In this document: one piece after another, positions 7,744-16,401 of the stretch | Numbering within the stretch: position 1 is the first letter of the stretch | Layout of the letters: each line of letters opens with the position of its first letter | NCBI GenBank assembly: GCA_934408585.1 | Contig: CAKRVA010000010.1 | Span: 1 to 56,957, forward strand | DNA length: 56,957 nt | Reading direction: 5' to 3' | Origin: an uncultured Lachnospiraceae bacterium | GTDB taxonomy: Bacteria > Bacillota > Clostridia > Lachnospirales > Lachnospiraceae | Program-made: the position numbers and the translations under genes | Notes under the pieces: model-generated | Told to the model about the DNA's origin: nothing | What the model saw: the letters and a program-made list of their open reading frames with translations, nothing else | Databases searched by the model: none

Positions 7744-8961
7744 TTATTCGTGCCGCAAGGCTTCGATTGGGCGGAGCTTTGCCGCCTTTTTTGCAGGATA
7801 AATTCCAAAAAAGATTCCGACTCCACAGGAAAAGAGAGTTGCCAGAAGCACTACCAATGGGTCTACGCTTGCCTTGACATTAGCAATTGCACAAACACCC
7901 ATAGCTCCCAGAATTCCCAGAATAATTCCAATCACTCCTCCAAGAAGCGTAATGATCCCCGCTTCTGCAAGGAACTGGAGCAGTATGGAACCGGTACGTG
8001 CACCAAGTGCTTTCCGGATTCCGATTTCACGGGTTCGTTCGGTTACCGATACCAGCATGATGTTCATTACGCCAATACCACCTACCAGCAGAGAGATTGC
8101 TGCCACAAAGGAAACAAACACGGTAATGATTCCGAGAATGGAGTCAAATTGTGAAGATACATCCGTGAAGCTCTGCATCTGAATCTGATTTTCGCCACGC
8201 ACCTGATGTCTTGCTTCCAGAAGATTCAATGCATCGGTTGCCACCTGTGTACAGTAACTGCTGTTTTCCGCGATTACATAAAACTGTTCAAAGTCATCAA
8301 TGTAATAGTAAAATTTATTCCCCATAAAGGTAAGCGGCGTTTCTGCCGAAATTGTAGTATCTCCATTGGTCATGCTAATAATGGAGGAGGTATTGTCCTT
8401 ACGGATTCCCACAATTTTCATTTCCTGGGTAACTCCATAAAAGGTTGCTTCAAATGTCATTCCCACCACATCGGTAGTTCCAAATAATGCAATCGCACTG
8501 CTTTCGGTAATTACGCAGACATTTTTCCCGGCATCATAGTCATCCTGGGTAAAATACTTCCCTTTCACAATCGGTTCCGAAGAAATATATTGAAGTCCAA
8601 TGCTTCCACCAGTCAGCGAAATATCAAAGTTTCCTTTCGGTCCCTCTGCGGTTCCCCATGCGGAATACTGTGGAGTTACTGCTTTTACATGCGCAATTTG
8701 TTTGATAATCGCATCAAAATCCGACTGGTCAAATTTTACGGTAGTATCTTTTCTTGTGGAATCTACATAAAAAGCGACCTGACCTCCGGCGATTCCTTCC
8801 AGTTCATCATTTACCTGCCCGCGGACGCCATTACCAATTGCAATTACCATAATTACCGAGGAAATTCCAATAATGATTCCAAGCATTGTCAAAATGGAAC
8901 GCCCCTTATTACTCTTGATGTTCATAAGAGCAATCTTAATATATTCCCAAATCTGTGCCAT
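7744..8961 (-). CDS. MacB-type ABC transporter permease
   Basis: 405 residues with the MacB_PCD plus FtsX layout. An N-terminal transmembrane helix follows the LTMLGIIIGISSVIMVIAIG motif. A periplasmic-type domain of about 230 residues follows, then three C-terminal helices starting with VSFVAAISLLVGGIGVMNIM and the conserved VTERTREIGIRKALGA. It is the last gene of a three-gene operon with the ATPase and the HlyD-type adaptor, like B. subtilis yknXYZ. It probably exports a peptide or drug. No ATPase domain is fused. Confidence 0.92.
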   Translation of the reverse strand: MAQIWEYIKIALMNIKSNKGRSILTMLGIIIGISSVIMVIAIGNGVRGQVNDELEGIAGGQVAFYVDSTRKDTTVKFDQSDFDAIIKQIAHVKAVTPQYSAWGTAEGPKGNFDISLTGGSIGLQYISSEPIVKGKYFTQDDYDAGKNVCVITESSAIALFGTTDVVGMTFEATFYGVTQEMKIVGIRKDNTSSIISMTNGDTTISAETPLTFMGNKFYYYIDDFEQFYVIAENSSYCTQVATDALNLLEARHQVRGENQIQMQSFTDVSSQFDSILGIITVFVSFVAAISLLVGGIGVMNIMLVSVTERTREIGIRKALGARTGSILLQFLAEAGIITLLGGVIGIILGILGAMGVCAIANVKASVDPLVVLLATLFSCGVGIFFGIYPAKKAAKLRPIEALRHE

Positions 8962-8972
8962 CTTAACTGCTC

Positions 8973-10442
8973 CTATTCCGGTAATGCAACTACTGTCATT
9001 CCTTCTGCCAAATCTGCGGTTACATTTATTACTACCTGTTCCCCTTCGTTAAGTCCTTCTACAATCTGTGTCATGATATCGGTAGAAATGCCGGTAACTA
9101 CAGGCTTCTTAACGAGGATGCCATTTTCCACCGTATAAACAAATTCTCCGTCCATATCTACGTTCACAGCAGTAAGTGGAACCTGAACAGCGTTTTCAAC
9201 CTTATCCGTAGAAATCACCACCCTGGCTTCCACGCCCAGAATAACATCACTGTCCGGATTGGTAATCCTGATTTCCGTTCCGACAACCGATGCACCACTG
9301 TTGTTGGTTTCTGCCATTTTATTGATTTTGCTTACCTCTCCTTCGTATTCTTTTCCACCAATGGTAACACTTGCTTTCTGTCCTTCTTTAATTTTCGTAA
9401 GGTCATACTTGGATACGGTAATTCTTACAAGAACATCTTCGGTGCTGTCAAGCTTCAAAAGCTGTGTGCCCGGTGCCACGCTACCGCCTTCTACCGCATT
9501 CATTTCCGTTACAACACCATCAAATTCTGCGATGACTCCATCGGTCACTTCGTCCAGATGCTCTATGGTGTTCTGATTATCAATAGCCTTTGCCTTATTG
9601 TCTGCCTCAAGTTGTGCTTTTGCACCTGCTGTCATTTTTCCTGCTTCGGCAGAGCTTTTCTGGGATTTCATCTCCGAACGGTATTCTTTATAATTTGCAA
9701 GCATGTCATTATAAACATCCAATTCATCCTGCCAGCCCTTAATCTCTTTATTATTCTGCTGTTCGTAACTGTTTAACTGCACCAGCTTCTGCAAATTTTC
9801 ATATTCTTCGGAATCCGGCTGGTCCTGCCAGTCAATCAAAGAAATCTGAAGCAGTGCACCTTCTTTTGCCAGATCACTCTTTTTCGTTGCAATTTTATTT
9901 TCAAGATTCTTAATATAAGCTTCGGTATCTGCAATCTGCTGGTCCAGCACCTCGAGATTGGTACTTGCCTCACTCAGATCGCCCAATTTCTCATTGTTTG
10001 CCTGCACCGAATTCTGATAGCTTCCTTCTGCAGACTGTTCATTTAACTGTGCTTTTTCCTTTGCCTGTGCCAAAGCAGTTTCATCATATTTCAGCAGGAC
10101 ATCTCCCGCTTTTACGGCGTCTCCTGCAGATACTGCAATCTCTCCAACTGTCACATCTACATTTGAGAAATAGACCTTTTCCTGTCCGGTTTTTACAATA
10201 CCACTCGTATCAACCGTCTGTTCCATTTCACCAACCTGTGCCTGTGCCGTAGTCACATATGCCTGTGCTCCGTTGCCACCTGCAATTTTCAAAATGATAA
10301 ATAATACAACTATAACTCCAAGCACACTAAACAGAATGATTTTCTTTCTTTTCTTCTTTTTCTTTGCAACTGTTTCTGCATCCAGTTCCACAATTTCCTT
10401 CTTATTTGTTTCTTCTTTGTCAGCCTTTTTCTTAAATATCAT
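8973..10442 (-). CDS. HlyD/MacA-type efflux adaptor protein
   Basis: 489 residues. A charged Lys-rich N-terminus leads into one membrane anchor at about residues 34-52. A barrel-sandwich (biotinyl-lipoyl-like) half comes next (VTVGEIAVSAGDAVKAGDVLL), then a long coiled coil of about 150 residues. The second lipoyl half follows (DGVIAEFDGVVTEMNAVEGG), then beta-barrel domains ending in GLNEGEQVVIN. It links the ABC pump to the outside surface in Gram-positive MacAB systems. AAAGGAT lies upstream, and the gene sits between the ATPase and the permease. Confidence 0.92.
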   Translation of the reverse strand: MIFKKKADKEETNKKEIVELDAETVAKKKKKRKKIILFSVLGVIVVLFIILKIAGGNGAQAYVTTAQAQVGEMEQTVDTSGIVKTGQEKVYFSNVDVTVGEIAVSAGDAVKAGDVLLKYDETALAQAKEKAQLNEQSAEGSYQNSVQANNEKLGDLSEASTNLEVLDQQIADTEAYIKNLENKIATKKSDLAKEGALLQISLIDWQDQPDSEEYENLQKLVQLNSYEQQNNKEIKGWQDELDVYNDMLANYKEYRSEMKSQKSSAEAGKMTAGAKAQLEADNKAKAIDNQNTIEHLDEVTDGVIAEFDGVVTEMNAVEGGSVAPGTQLLKLDSTEDVLVRITVSKYDLTKIKEGQKASVTIGGKEYEGEVSKINKMAETNNSGASVVGTEIRITNPDSDVILGVEARVVISTDKVENAVQVPLTAVNVDMDGEFVYTVENGILVKKPVVTGISTDIMTQIVEGLNEGEQVVINVTADLAEGMTVVALPE

Positions 10443-10465
10443 GTTATAATCCTTTCCATTGCTTT

Positions 10466-11161
10466 CTATTCGGTCACTTCATTTTCAAAATCTGCCACAA
10501 CTTTTCCATCTCTGATACGAATGTTCCGCCGCGCCTTTGCTGCAATTTCGTTATCATGTGTAATTAAGATAACGGTTCTTCCTTCTTTATGCAGTCCTTT
10601 CAGAATCTCCATAATTTCTTTTGTCGAACCGGAGTCAAGATTACCGGTTGGTTCATCCGCAAGAATCACAGGTGGTGCCTGTGCAATTGCTCTTGCGATT
10701 GCTACTCTCTGCTGCTGTCCACCGGACATCTCCGATGGTTTATGGCTTTTACGTTCTGCAAGACCAACCTTCTCCAATGCCCTCTCCGACAGCTCAATAC
10801 GTTCTTTTCTTCCCACTCCGCGATAAATCAATGGCAGTTCTACATTTTCCAATGCCGTCAGTCCGGGTATCAGATTAAATCCCTGGAATATAAACCCGAT
10901 TTCACGGTTCCGAATATCGGACAGTTCATCATCCGACAATCTGGAAACATCCTTTCCATTTAAGAAATATGTACCACTTGTTGGAATATCCAAACATCCA
11001 AGCATATTCATCAGTGTTGACTTTCCGGAACCGGACTGTCCGATAATTGCCACAAATTCATTCTCCTGAATGGTTAAATCGACATGGTCCAATGCCCGAA
11101 CTTCATTTTCGCCCGGATTATATATCTTACACATATCCCGTATGGTAATTAATTCCGACAT
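10466..11161 (-). CDS. MacB-type ABC transporter ATP-binding protein
   Basis: 231 residues of the LolD/MacB ATPase group. Walker A is GQSGSGKSTLMN, the Q-loop is FIFQGFNL, the signature is MSGGQQQRVAIARA, Walker B is VILADEPTG and the switch His is in LITHD. The ATG at 11161 (MSELITIRD) has TGGAGG seven nt upstream; an in-frame TTG four codons earlier overlaps that site and is unlikely. First gene of the efflux operon, driven by the promoter at 11198-11225. Confidence 0.93.
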   Translation of the reverse strand: MSELITIRDMCKIYNPGENEVRALDHVDLTIQENEFVAIIGQSGSGKSTLMNMLGCLDIPTSGTYFLNGKDVSRLSDDELSDIRNREIGFIFQGFNLIPGLTALENVELPLIYRGVGRKERIELSERALEKVGLAERKSHKPSEMSGGQQQRVAIARAIAQAPPVILADEPTGNLDSGSTKEIMEILKGLHKEGRTVILITHDNEIAAKARRNIRIRDGKVVADFENEVTE

Positions 11162-11178
11162 ATACACCTCCAAAAATA

Positions 11179-11232
11179 AAACCTCTTGTTTTACTGTATT
11201 ATATAACTAATACAGTAATTGTCAAGAGGTTT
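11179..11232 (-). terminator. terminator of ribU enclosing the next promoter
   Basis: A perfect 10-bp inverted repeat, AAACCTCTTG / CAAGAGGTTT, flanks a 34-nt loop and on the minus strand is followed by TATTTTT. Read from the upstream transporter gene it forms a terminator. The loop contains the whole operator-promoter of the downstream efflux operon. Confidence 0.6.
11192..11225 (-). promoter_or_regulatory. promoter with palindromic operator of the efflux operon
   Basis: On the minus strand TTGACA (11220-11225), 16 bp, TATAAT (11198-11203) form a near-consensus promoter. A perfect inverted repeat, TACTGTATTA (11192-11201) and TAATACAGTA (11208-11217), covers the -10 element and most of the spacer. 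The GTATTA/TAATAC half-sites resemble operators of YtrA-type GntR repressors. No regulator gene is adjacent, so the binding protein is inferred. Confidence 0.75.
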
Positions 11233-11240
11233 CTGCAAAA

Positions 11241-11972
11241 TTATTTTCTGGAGCCTTTTAAGATAGGGCTGATTTTCTTATAAATCAACATGGTGATTAT
11301 CGAATCCACGGCGCCTTTTAAGATATTTAACGGCGCAACGGCAAGTATTACAAGACTTGTAACACTGGTAATATTTGCATTTACTGCAGTTCCCATTGCC
11401 ACAATATCTTCAAGCGGCATGTGGAAAAGCACCGCAAATGTCGGCAAAAGGTAAATCGCATTAAACGCAGAGCCAAACACCGTCATCACTACCGTTCCGC
11501 AGGCCGATGCAAGCAGTGCAGATTTACGGCTCTTTTTATATAAGTATATGATAGAAGCCGTCAATACAAAACTACATCCGACCACAAAATTGGCAAATTC
11601 CCCGACGAATGCAGTACTTGTCGGCTTTAACAGCATTTTTATCATATTTTTAATGAATTCTATCATTACTCCTGCAACCGGGCCAAAAGCAAATCCACCA
11701 ATCAACGCCGGCAAATCACTGAAATCAAATTTGTAAAACGGTGGGGTAAACGGCATCTGAATTTCCAGCACCTGAAGCACTCCTGCAATTGCCGAAAACA
11801 AACCAATCATTGCTATCTTCCGGGTTGCCAGTACACGTTCCGTATCTCCGTGCTTCTTTTTGAGCATTTTCTCTACCAGGTATGCAATCAATACCAGAAC
11901 GACTGCAATTGCTACCGCAGACAATACAAATGCCAAATTGTTTTTTACGTTTGTCCATAAATTCTGTTCCAT
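11241..11972 (-). CDS. ribU: ECF transporter S component, riboflavin type
   Basis: 243 residues. An extra N-terminal transmembrane helix (residues 10-35) precedes the S-component core. The core begins RKIAMIGLFSAIAGVLQ and has the RibU signature FDFSDLPALIGGFAFGP, then further helices and a late NILKG segment. It binds riboflavin and works with the shared ECF module encoded elsewhere. The FMN riboswitch directly upstream confirms the substrate class. Confidence 0.93.
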   Translation of the reverse strand: MEQNLWTNVKNNLAFVLSAVAIAVVLVLIAYLVEKMLKKKHGDTERVLATRKIAMIGLFSAIAGVLQVLEIQMPFTPPFYKFDFSDLPALIGGFAFGPVAGVMIEFIKNMIKMLLKPTSTAFVGEFANFVVGCSFVLTASIIYLYKKSRKSALLASACGTVVMTVFGSAFNAIYLLPTFAVLFHMPLEDIVAMGTAVNANITSVTSLVILAVAPLNILKGAVDSIITMLIYKKISPILKGSRK

Positions 11973-12048
11973 ATTTTTTCCTCTCTTTCTGCCATCTTAT
12001 GGCCGGGCAAAATGCCCATATCCGAAAGGTTCTTCTAAAAGGAATGCA

Positions 12049-12076
12049 AAAAAATCCCGGATGAAAAATCACCCGG
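12049..12076 (-). terminator. intrinsic terminator of the FMN riboswitch
   Basis: On the minus strand CCCGGGTG, a loop ATTTTT, CATCCGGG is followed by ATTTTTTT. It lies between the riboswitch aptamer and ribU, so it is the likely off-state of the expression platform when FMN is bound. Confidence 0.8.
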
Positions 12077-12127
12077 GGTCTTTAAATGCGCATCACAAAA
12101 CCAACCACAATTCCAGTTGGCTTTTTT

Positions 12128-12269
12128 CTTCTCTCATCCAGACTTTACTGTCGGTTTTGGAATTGCACCAAATCAGCCATTTCTGTTCCATTCCATTCGG
12201 AATATTTCTTGCAGAAACAGGTCGCGGACTATACCGCCGGTAGGGAATTTCACCCAACCCCGAAGAACT
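12128..12269 (-). promoter_or_regulatory. FMN riboswitch (RFN element)
   Basis: The minus strand carries the RFN consensus blocks in order: TTCTTCGGGGTTGGGTGAAA, TTCCCTACCGGCGGT, AGTCCGCGA, GGTGCAATTCC, AAACCGACAGT, AGTCTGGATGAGAGAAG. The basal stem forms from GAGAGAAG and TTCTTC. It senses FMN and controls ribU through the downstream terminator. Confidence 0.97.
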
Positions 12270-12294
12270 TTTCTTTTTTCTATTGTTCGGTGTT

Positions 12295-12323
12295 AGCATA
12301 ACACCGTATCTGTAAAATTGCAA
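12295..12323 (-). promoter_or_regulatory. possible promoter of the riboswitch-ribU transcript
   Basis: The minus strand reads TTGCAA (12318-12323), 17 bp, TATGCT (12295-12300), each matching the consensus at four of six bases and placed about 25 bp before the riboswitch. The -10 overlaps a short hairpin CGGTGTTA-tgc-TAACACCG that might end rsmH transcripts, although no U-run follows it. Confidence 0.45.
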
Positions 12324-12331
12324 GTCAAAAC

Positions 12332-13393
12332 TTATGCTTTTATTGCCCAGCGCATCTTCGTGGACTTTGCTCTTGGATTTACCGCACACTCCTGTGCCGA
12401 AGGACGTATTACCTCTTCGGCAATTTCCCGGTAAACGCCTACTTTTTTCCCTTGTTTGAATGCCCGCTTTACCAGGCGGTCTTCGCCGGAGTGAAACGTC
12501 AGGATTGCGATTCGTCCACCGGATACCATGACATCAGGCAGTTTTTCAAGAAATGCATCCAACACTTCAAATTCACTGTTTACATCAATGCGGAGTGCCT
12601 GAAAAACTCTGGCACAAGATTTCTTAACGCCCTCTTTTCGCTCTTTTTCCGGCAGAAAGGAAAGTGTTTCTTCTATGAGCGCTGCCAGCTGTGTTGTCGT
12701 ATCCAGCGCTTTTCCTTTTCGCAAGCTTCCGGAAATCGCACGTGCAATTTCTGCGGCATATGGTTCATCCGAATTATCAAGAAGCATCCCCTCAATTTCC
12801 TCACGACTCATTTCTTTCAATCGCTCACAGGCCGGTATCCCACTTTGCGGATTCAGTCTTAAATCAAGCGGACCTTCCTGTTTGTAGGAAAAACCACGCT
12901 CCGGATTGTCAATCTGCATGGAGGAAACTCCAAGGTCTGCAAGCAGGAAATCAAATGGGCCATACTGTTCGGCAACCACATCAATATTTGCAAAGTTTTC
13001 TGAAACAGGTGTAAAAATCTGTTCATCAAATCCTGCTTCACGAAGGCGCTTCGTTGTCTTTACAATTTCAATCGGGTCCACATCCAGACTGTACAAATGT
13101 CCATTTCCCTGCAGACATTCCATCATCTTCCGGCTGTGTCCGCCGTACCCCAGCGTTGCATCCAGTCCCTTCATTCCGGGTTTAATCTGCAGAAAATCCA
13201 GAATCTCATTGACGCAGATGGAGATATGCATTCCTGCCGGTGTACTTCCCTTCCGAATTACTTTTTCAATCGTATCCTGATACTTTTCCGGATTCAGTTC
13301 TTTATACTTTTCACTGAACTTCCTGGGATGCGTACCGCTGTATCGAACTCGCCGTTTATGAGGTTGTTCTGAATAATTTGTTTCCTGTTCCAA
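12332..13393 (-). CDS. RsmH-family 16S rRNA methyltransferase, extended paralogue
   Basis: 353 residues versus about 310 for standard RsmH (m4C1402 of 16S rRNA). The SAM-binding motif GLDATLGYGGHSRKM, FDFLLADLGVSSMQID, NPERGFSYKQEGPLDLR and the RKGKALDTT region place it firmly in the family. Unusual points are a basic N-terminal extension of about 55 residues, GMHISICVNEIL where standard RsmH has a HxxVLL-type motif, and its location outside the division/cell-wall cluster. The TTG start has AGGAGC eight nt upstream. It follows tex by 10 nt. It may be a second paralogue with a different target. Confidence 0.85.
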   Translation of the reverse strand: MEQETNYSEQPHKRRVRYSGTHPRKFSEKYKELNPEKYQDTIEKVIRKGSTPAGMHISICVNEILDFLQIKPGMKGLDATLGYGGHSRKMMECLQGNGHLYSLDVDPIEIVKTTKRLREAGFDEQIFTPVSENFANIDVVAEQYGPFDFLLADLGVSSMQIDNPERGFSYKQEGPLDLRLNPQSGIPACERLKEMSREEIEGMLLDNSDEPYAAEIARAISGSLRKGKALDTTTQLAALIEETLSFLPEKERKEGVKKSCARVFQALRIDVNSEFEVLDAFLEKLPDVMVSGGRIAILTFHSGEDRLVKRAFKQGKKVGVYREIAEEVIRPSAQECAVNPRAKSTKMRWAIKA

Positions 13394-13403
13394 TCTGATG
13401 CTC

Positions 13404-15758
13404 CTAGTTTTTATTTATTTTCATCGTAAGTGCAATTCGCTTCTTTGCCATATCTACTGACAATACCTGCACATCTACCACATCTCCAACGCTGACTGCT
13501 TCAAGCGGATGTTTGATGTAGCGGTCGGTAATCTGGGAAATATGAACGAGTCCGTCCTGATGGACACCAATGTCTACAAATACTCCAAAGTCGATTACGT
13601 TGCGGACCGTTCCCTTCAAAATCATTCCCGGTTTCAAATCTTTCATATCCAGTACGTCACTGCGAAGGATTGGTGCGGGCATACTTTCACGTGGGTCTCT
13701 CGAAGGCTTTTCCAATTCCTTCAGAATATCGGTAAGCGTAATTTCTCCAATTCCAAGTTCAACTGCAAGCTTGGATTTGTCTTTGATTTTCTTTTCCAGA
13801 CTGCTGATTGCGGAGGCTTCCTTTTCTGATTTACGCGCTTTTGCAGGTGCCTCCTCTTCCATACTCATAACCGTGCCACCCATAGCTGCCGCAAGTGCTT
13901 TTCCCATTGCGGTATTCGTATTATGAATAACAAGCTGTTTTTTCTTCGGACGCTCTTCTTTCTTCACACCACTGCTCTTTACCGCCGTTGCCACCTGTTT
14001 TGCTGCCTGCTTCTGGGCTGCCTTTACATCTTCCATTGTAAGTCCCATTTTATCAAGAAGCTTCATCGCTGCTTCATAGGATTCCGGATGTACGCTTGTA
14101 GCATCCAGAGGATTGTCCCCATCATGAATCCGTAAGAAACCGGCACACTGCTCGTATGCTTTCGGTCCGAGTTTCGGCACCTTCAAAAGCTGTGCACGAT
14201 TAGCAAATCTTCCGTTCTTTTCACGGTAATCTACGATATTCTTTGCAATCGGCTTTGAAATTCCTGAAATATACTCTAAAAGCGGTGCTGATGCGGTATT
14301 CAAATCTACACCGACTTTGTTTACACAATCCTCGACAACTCCGCCCAGAGCTTCGCCCAGTTTCTTCTGGTTCATATCATGCTGATATTGTCCTACTCCA
14401 ATGGATTTCGGATCAATCTTAACGAGTTCTGCCAATGGGTCCTGAAGTCTTCTCGCAATCGAAGCCGCACTACGCTGTCCCACATCAAAATTCGGGAATT
14501 CCTCAGTGGCAAGCTTACTGGCAGAATATACGGATGCTCCCGCTTCATTTACAATCACATACTGGACCGGTGTATCCAGTTCCTTAATCAGATCCACAAT
14601 GACCTGTTCAGATTCACGGGATGCCGTTCCATTTCCCACACTAATCAGGGATACATGATATTTCTTAATCAGCTTCTTTAATTCTGCTTTTGCTTCTTCT
14701 ACCTTATTTTGTGGTGCCGTAGGGAAAATCACTTTGGTATCAAGCACCTTACCTGTTTCATCTACAATTGCCAGCTTACAGCCGGTACGGAATGCCGGGT
14801 CCCAGCCGAGAACCACCTTTCCTACAATCGGAGGCTGCATTAAAAGCTGTTGCAGGTTCTTTCCAAATACTGAAATCGCACCATCCTCTGCTTTTTCTGT
14901 TAAGTCATTCCGGATTTCACGCTCGATTGCCGGTGCAATCAGACGTTCATAAGCATCCTGTACCGTCACCTGCAAAAGTGGTGTCGTAAATTCATTTTCT
15001 GATGTAATTACTTTCTTATTCAGATATTGCAAAATCCGCTCTACCGGTGCAACAACCTTTACGGTCAGGAATTTTTCTTCCTCCCCACGATTCAATGCCA
15101 GAACACGATGTCCCACCACCTTTTTCAAAGGCTCTTCATAAGCATAATACATTTCATAAACACTCTGTGCCTTTTCATCCTTTGCCGTACTGGTAAGCGT
15201 GCCTTCTTCCATCGTAATATCACGAATATAAGCACGATAGTCTGCCTCGTCTGAAATTCCTTCCGCAATAATATCTGCTGCTCCCTGCAAAGCTTCTTTT
15301 ACGGTTGCAACACCCTTTTCTTCGTTCAGATATTTCTGCGCTTCGATTTCCAGTCCTTCTGTTGCATTCTGCTCCAGAATATAATCTGCCAGCGGTCCAA
15401 GTCCTTTTTCCTTTGCAACGCTCGCTTTTGTTTTTCTCTTCGGGCGGTATGGACGGTACAAATCCTCTACTACTACAAGTGTTTCCGCCGCCAGAATCTT
15501 CTCTTTCAACTCCTCTGTGAGCTGTCCCTGTTCTTCAATGCTGTTGATTACCTGTTCCTTTTTATCTTCCAGATTTCTCAGATAGGTCAGACGTTCATTC
15601 AGATTACGAAGCACTTCATCGTTCAGAGAGCCTGTAACCTCCTTACGGTATCTGGAAATAAAGGGAATTGTGTTTCCCTCATCAATCAATTTCACGGCAG
15701 CTTCCACCTGCCACTTTTCCACATTCAGTTCTTCTTTCAGTTTTAAAATAATGTCCAT
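13404..15758 (-). CDS. tex: RNA-binding transcriptional accessory protein Tex
   Basis: 784 residues. Order: N-terminal helical domain (PFISRYRKEVTG), YqgF-like RNase H-fold domain (LGWDPAFRTGCKLAIVD, SVGNGTASRE), helix-hairpin-helix repeats (VGQYQHDM, LNTASAPLLEYISGI), then a C-terminal S1 domain (GTVRNVIDFGVFVDIG). A Lys/Ala/Glu-rich insert of roughly 80 residues lies between the HhH and S1 parts. The start at 15758 has GAGAGGTT upstream; the longer ORF lacks a ribosome site. Tex acts on transcription complexes and RNA. It is followed by the rsmH paralogue. Confidence 0.95.
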   Translation of the reverse strand: MDIILKLKEELNVEKWQVEAAVKLIDEGNTIPFISRYRKEVTGSLNDEVLRNLNERLTYLRNLEDKKEQVINSIEEQGQLTEELKEKILAAETLVVVEDLYRPYRPKRKTKASVAKEKGLGPLADYILEQNATEGLEIEAQKYLNEEKGVATVKEALQGAADIIAEGISDEADYRAYIRDITMEEGTLTSTAKDEKAQSVYEMYYAYEEPLKKVVGHRVLALNRGEEEKFLTVKVVAPVERILQYLNKKVITSENEFTTPLLQVTVQDAYERLIAPAIEREIRNDLTEKAEDGAISVFGKNLQQLLMQPPIVGKVVLGWDPAFRTGCKLAIVDETGKVLDTKVIFPTAPQNKVEEAKAELKKLIKKYHVSLISVGNGTASRESEQVIVDLIKELDTPVQYVIVNEAGASVYSASKLATEEFPNFDVGQRSAASIARRLQDPLAELVKIDPKSIGVGQYQHDMNQKKLGEALGGVVEDCVNKVGVDLNTASAPLLEYISGISKPIAKNIVDYREKNGRFANRAQLLKVPKLGPKAYEQCAGFLRIHDGDNPLDATSVHPESYEAAMKLLDKMGLTMEDVKAAQKQAAKQVATAVKSSGVKKEERPKKKQLVIHNTNTAMGKALAAAMGGTVMSMEEEAPAKARKSEKEASAISSLEKKIKDKSKLAVELGIGEITLTDILKELEKPSRDPRESMPAPILRSDVLDMKDLKPGMILKGTVRNVIDFGVFVDIGVHQDGLVHISQITDRYIKHPLEAVSVGDVVDVQVLSVDMAKKRIALTMKINKN

Positions 15759-15906
15759 TTTTAACCTCTCATAAAAAAGTAATTGCGGTCCGTTTTCACA
15801 GACCATATTCATTATAGATGATATTCATGGTATTTTTCAAGAAAGATTGTAATTAAATATAGAAAGTGTTAAAATTATAATAACTATACGAATGGGTATT
15901 TTTATT

Positions 15907-16365
15907 ATGAACGAAAACCAAAATGAAACAAATAAATATGAGCAGATAAAATTCAGCTACAGCGATTATGGGGCTGCCAATAATGTTTTGGCGGTTATTG
16001 CCATGATTTTAGGCGTATGTAGTCTGCTTTCCTTATTTACCATTTATCTTTCCCTGATTTTTGGCAGCATTGCCATTATCCTCGCTTTATTATCCAAAGG
16101 ATACGGCAAAAAGATGGTTACCTCTGCCAAAATCGGTTTTGGCACCGCAATCGGAAGTCTTGGCTTTATTGGTGGCTTTATTGGCGTGGTATTTATGTCA
16201 ATGTATATTATTTTCACCTCATACAGCTCCACGCAGCTTGTCCAGATGGGAAAGAATTGGGACAGTATGATTGAAACACAGCTCGGCGAATCTACCAAAT
16301 CGCTTTTTGGTACTTCTTATGAAGAGATTATGGAACAGGTCGCTGCTTTGAAAACAAACGAATAA
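15907..16365 (+). CDS. small multi-pass membrane protein (DUF4190-like)
   Basis: 152 residues. A polar N-terminus is followed by three hydrophobic segments (LAVIAMILGVCSLLSLF, LSLIFGSIAIILALL, GSLGFIGGFIGVVFM) and a soluble tail. The layout is that of DUF4190-type proteins. No ribosome binding site precedes either ATG (15892 or 15907). A TATAAT at 15876-15881 would put the transcript start only a few bases before 15892, so leaderless translation is possible. It is divergent from tex. Confidence 0.65.
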   Translation: MNENQNETNKYEQIKFSYSDYGAANNVLAVIAMILGVCSLLSLFTIYLSLIFGSIAIILALLSKGYGKKMVTSAKIGFGTAIGSLGFIGGFIGVVFMSMYIIFTSYSSTQLVQMGKNWDSMIETQLGESTKSLFGTSYEEIMEQVAALKTNE

Positions 16366-16401
16366 CCTTTACTTTTTTATTCTGTGAAAGGAGGAGATGG
16401 T

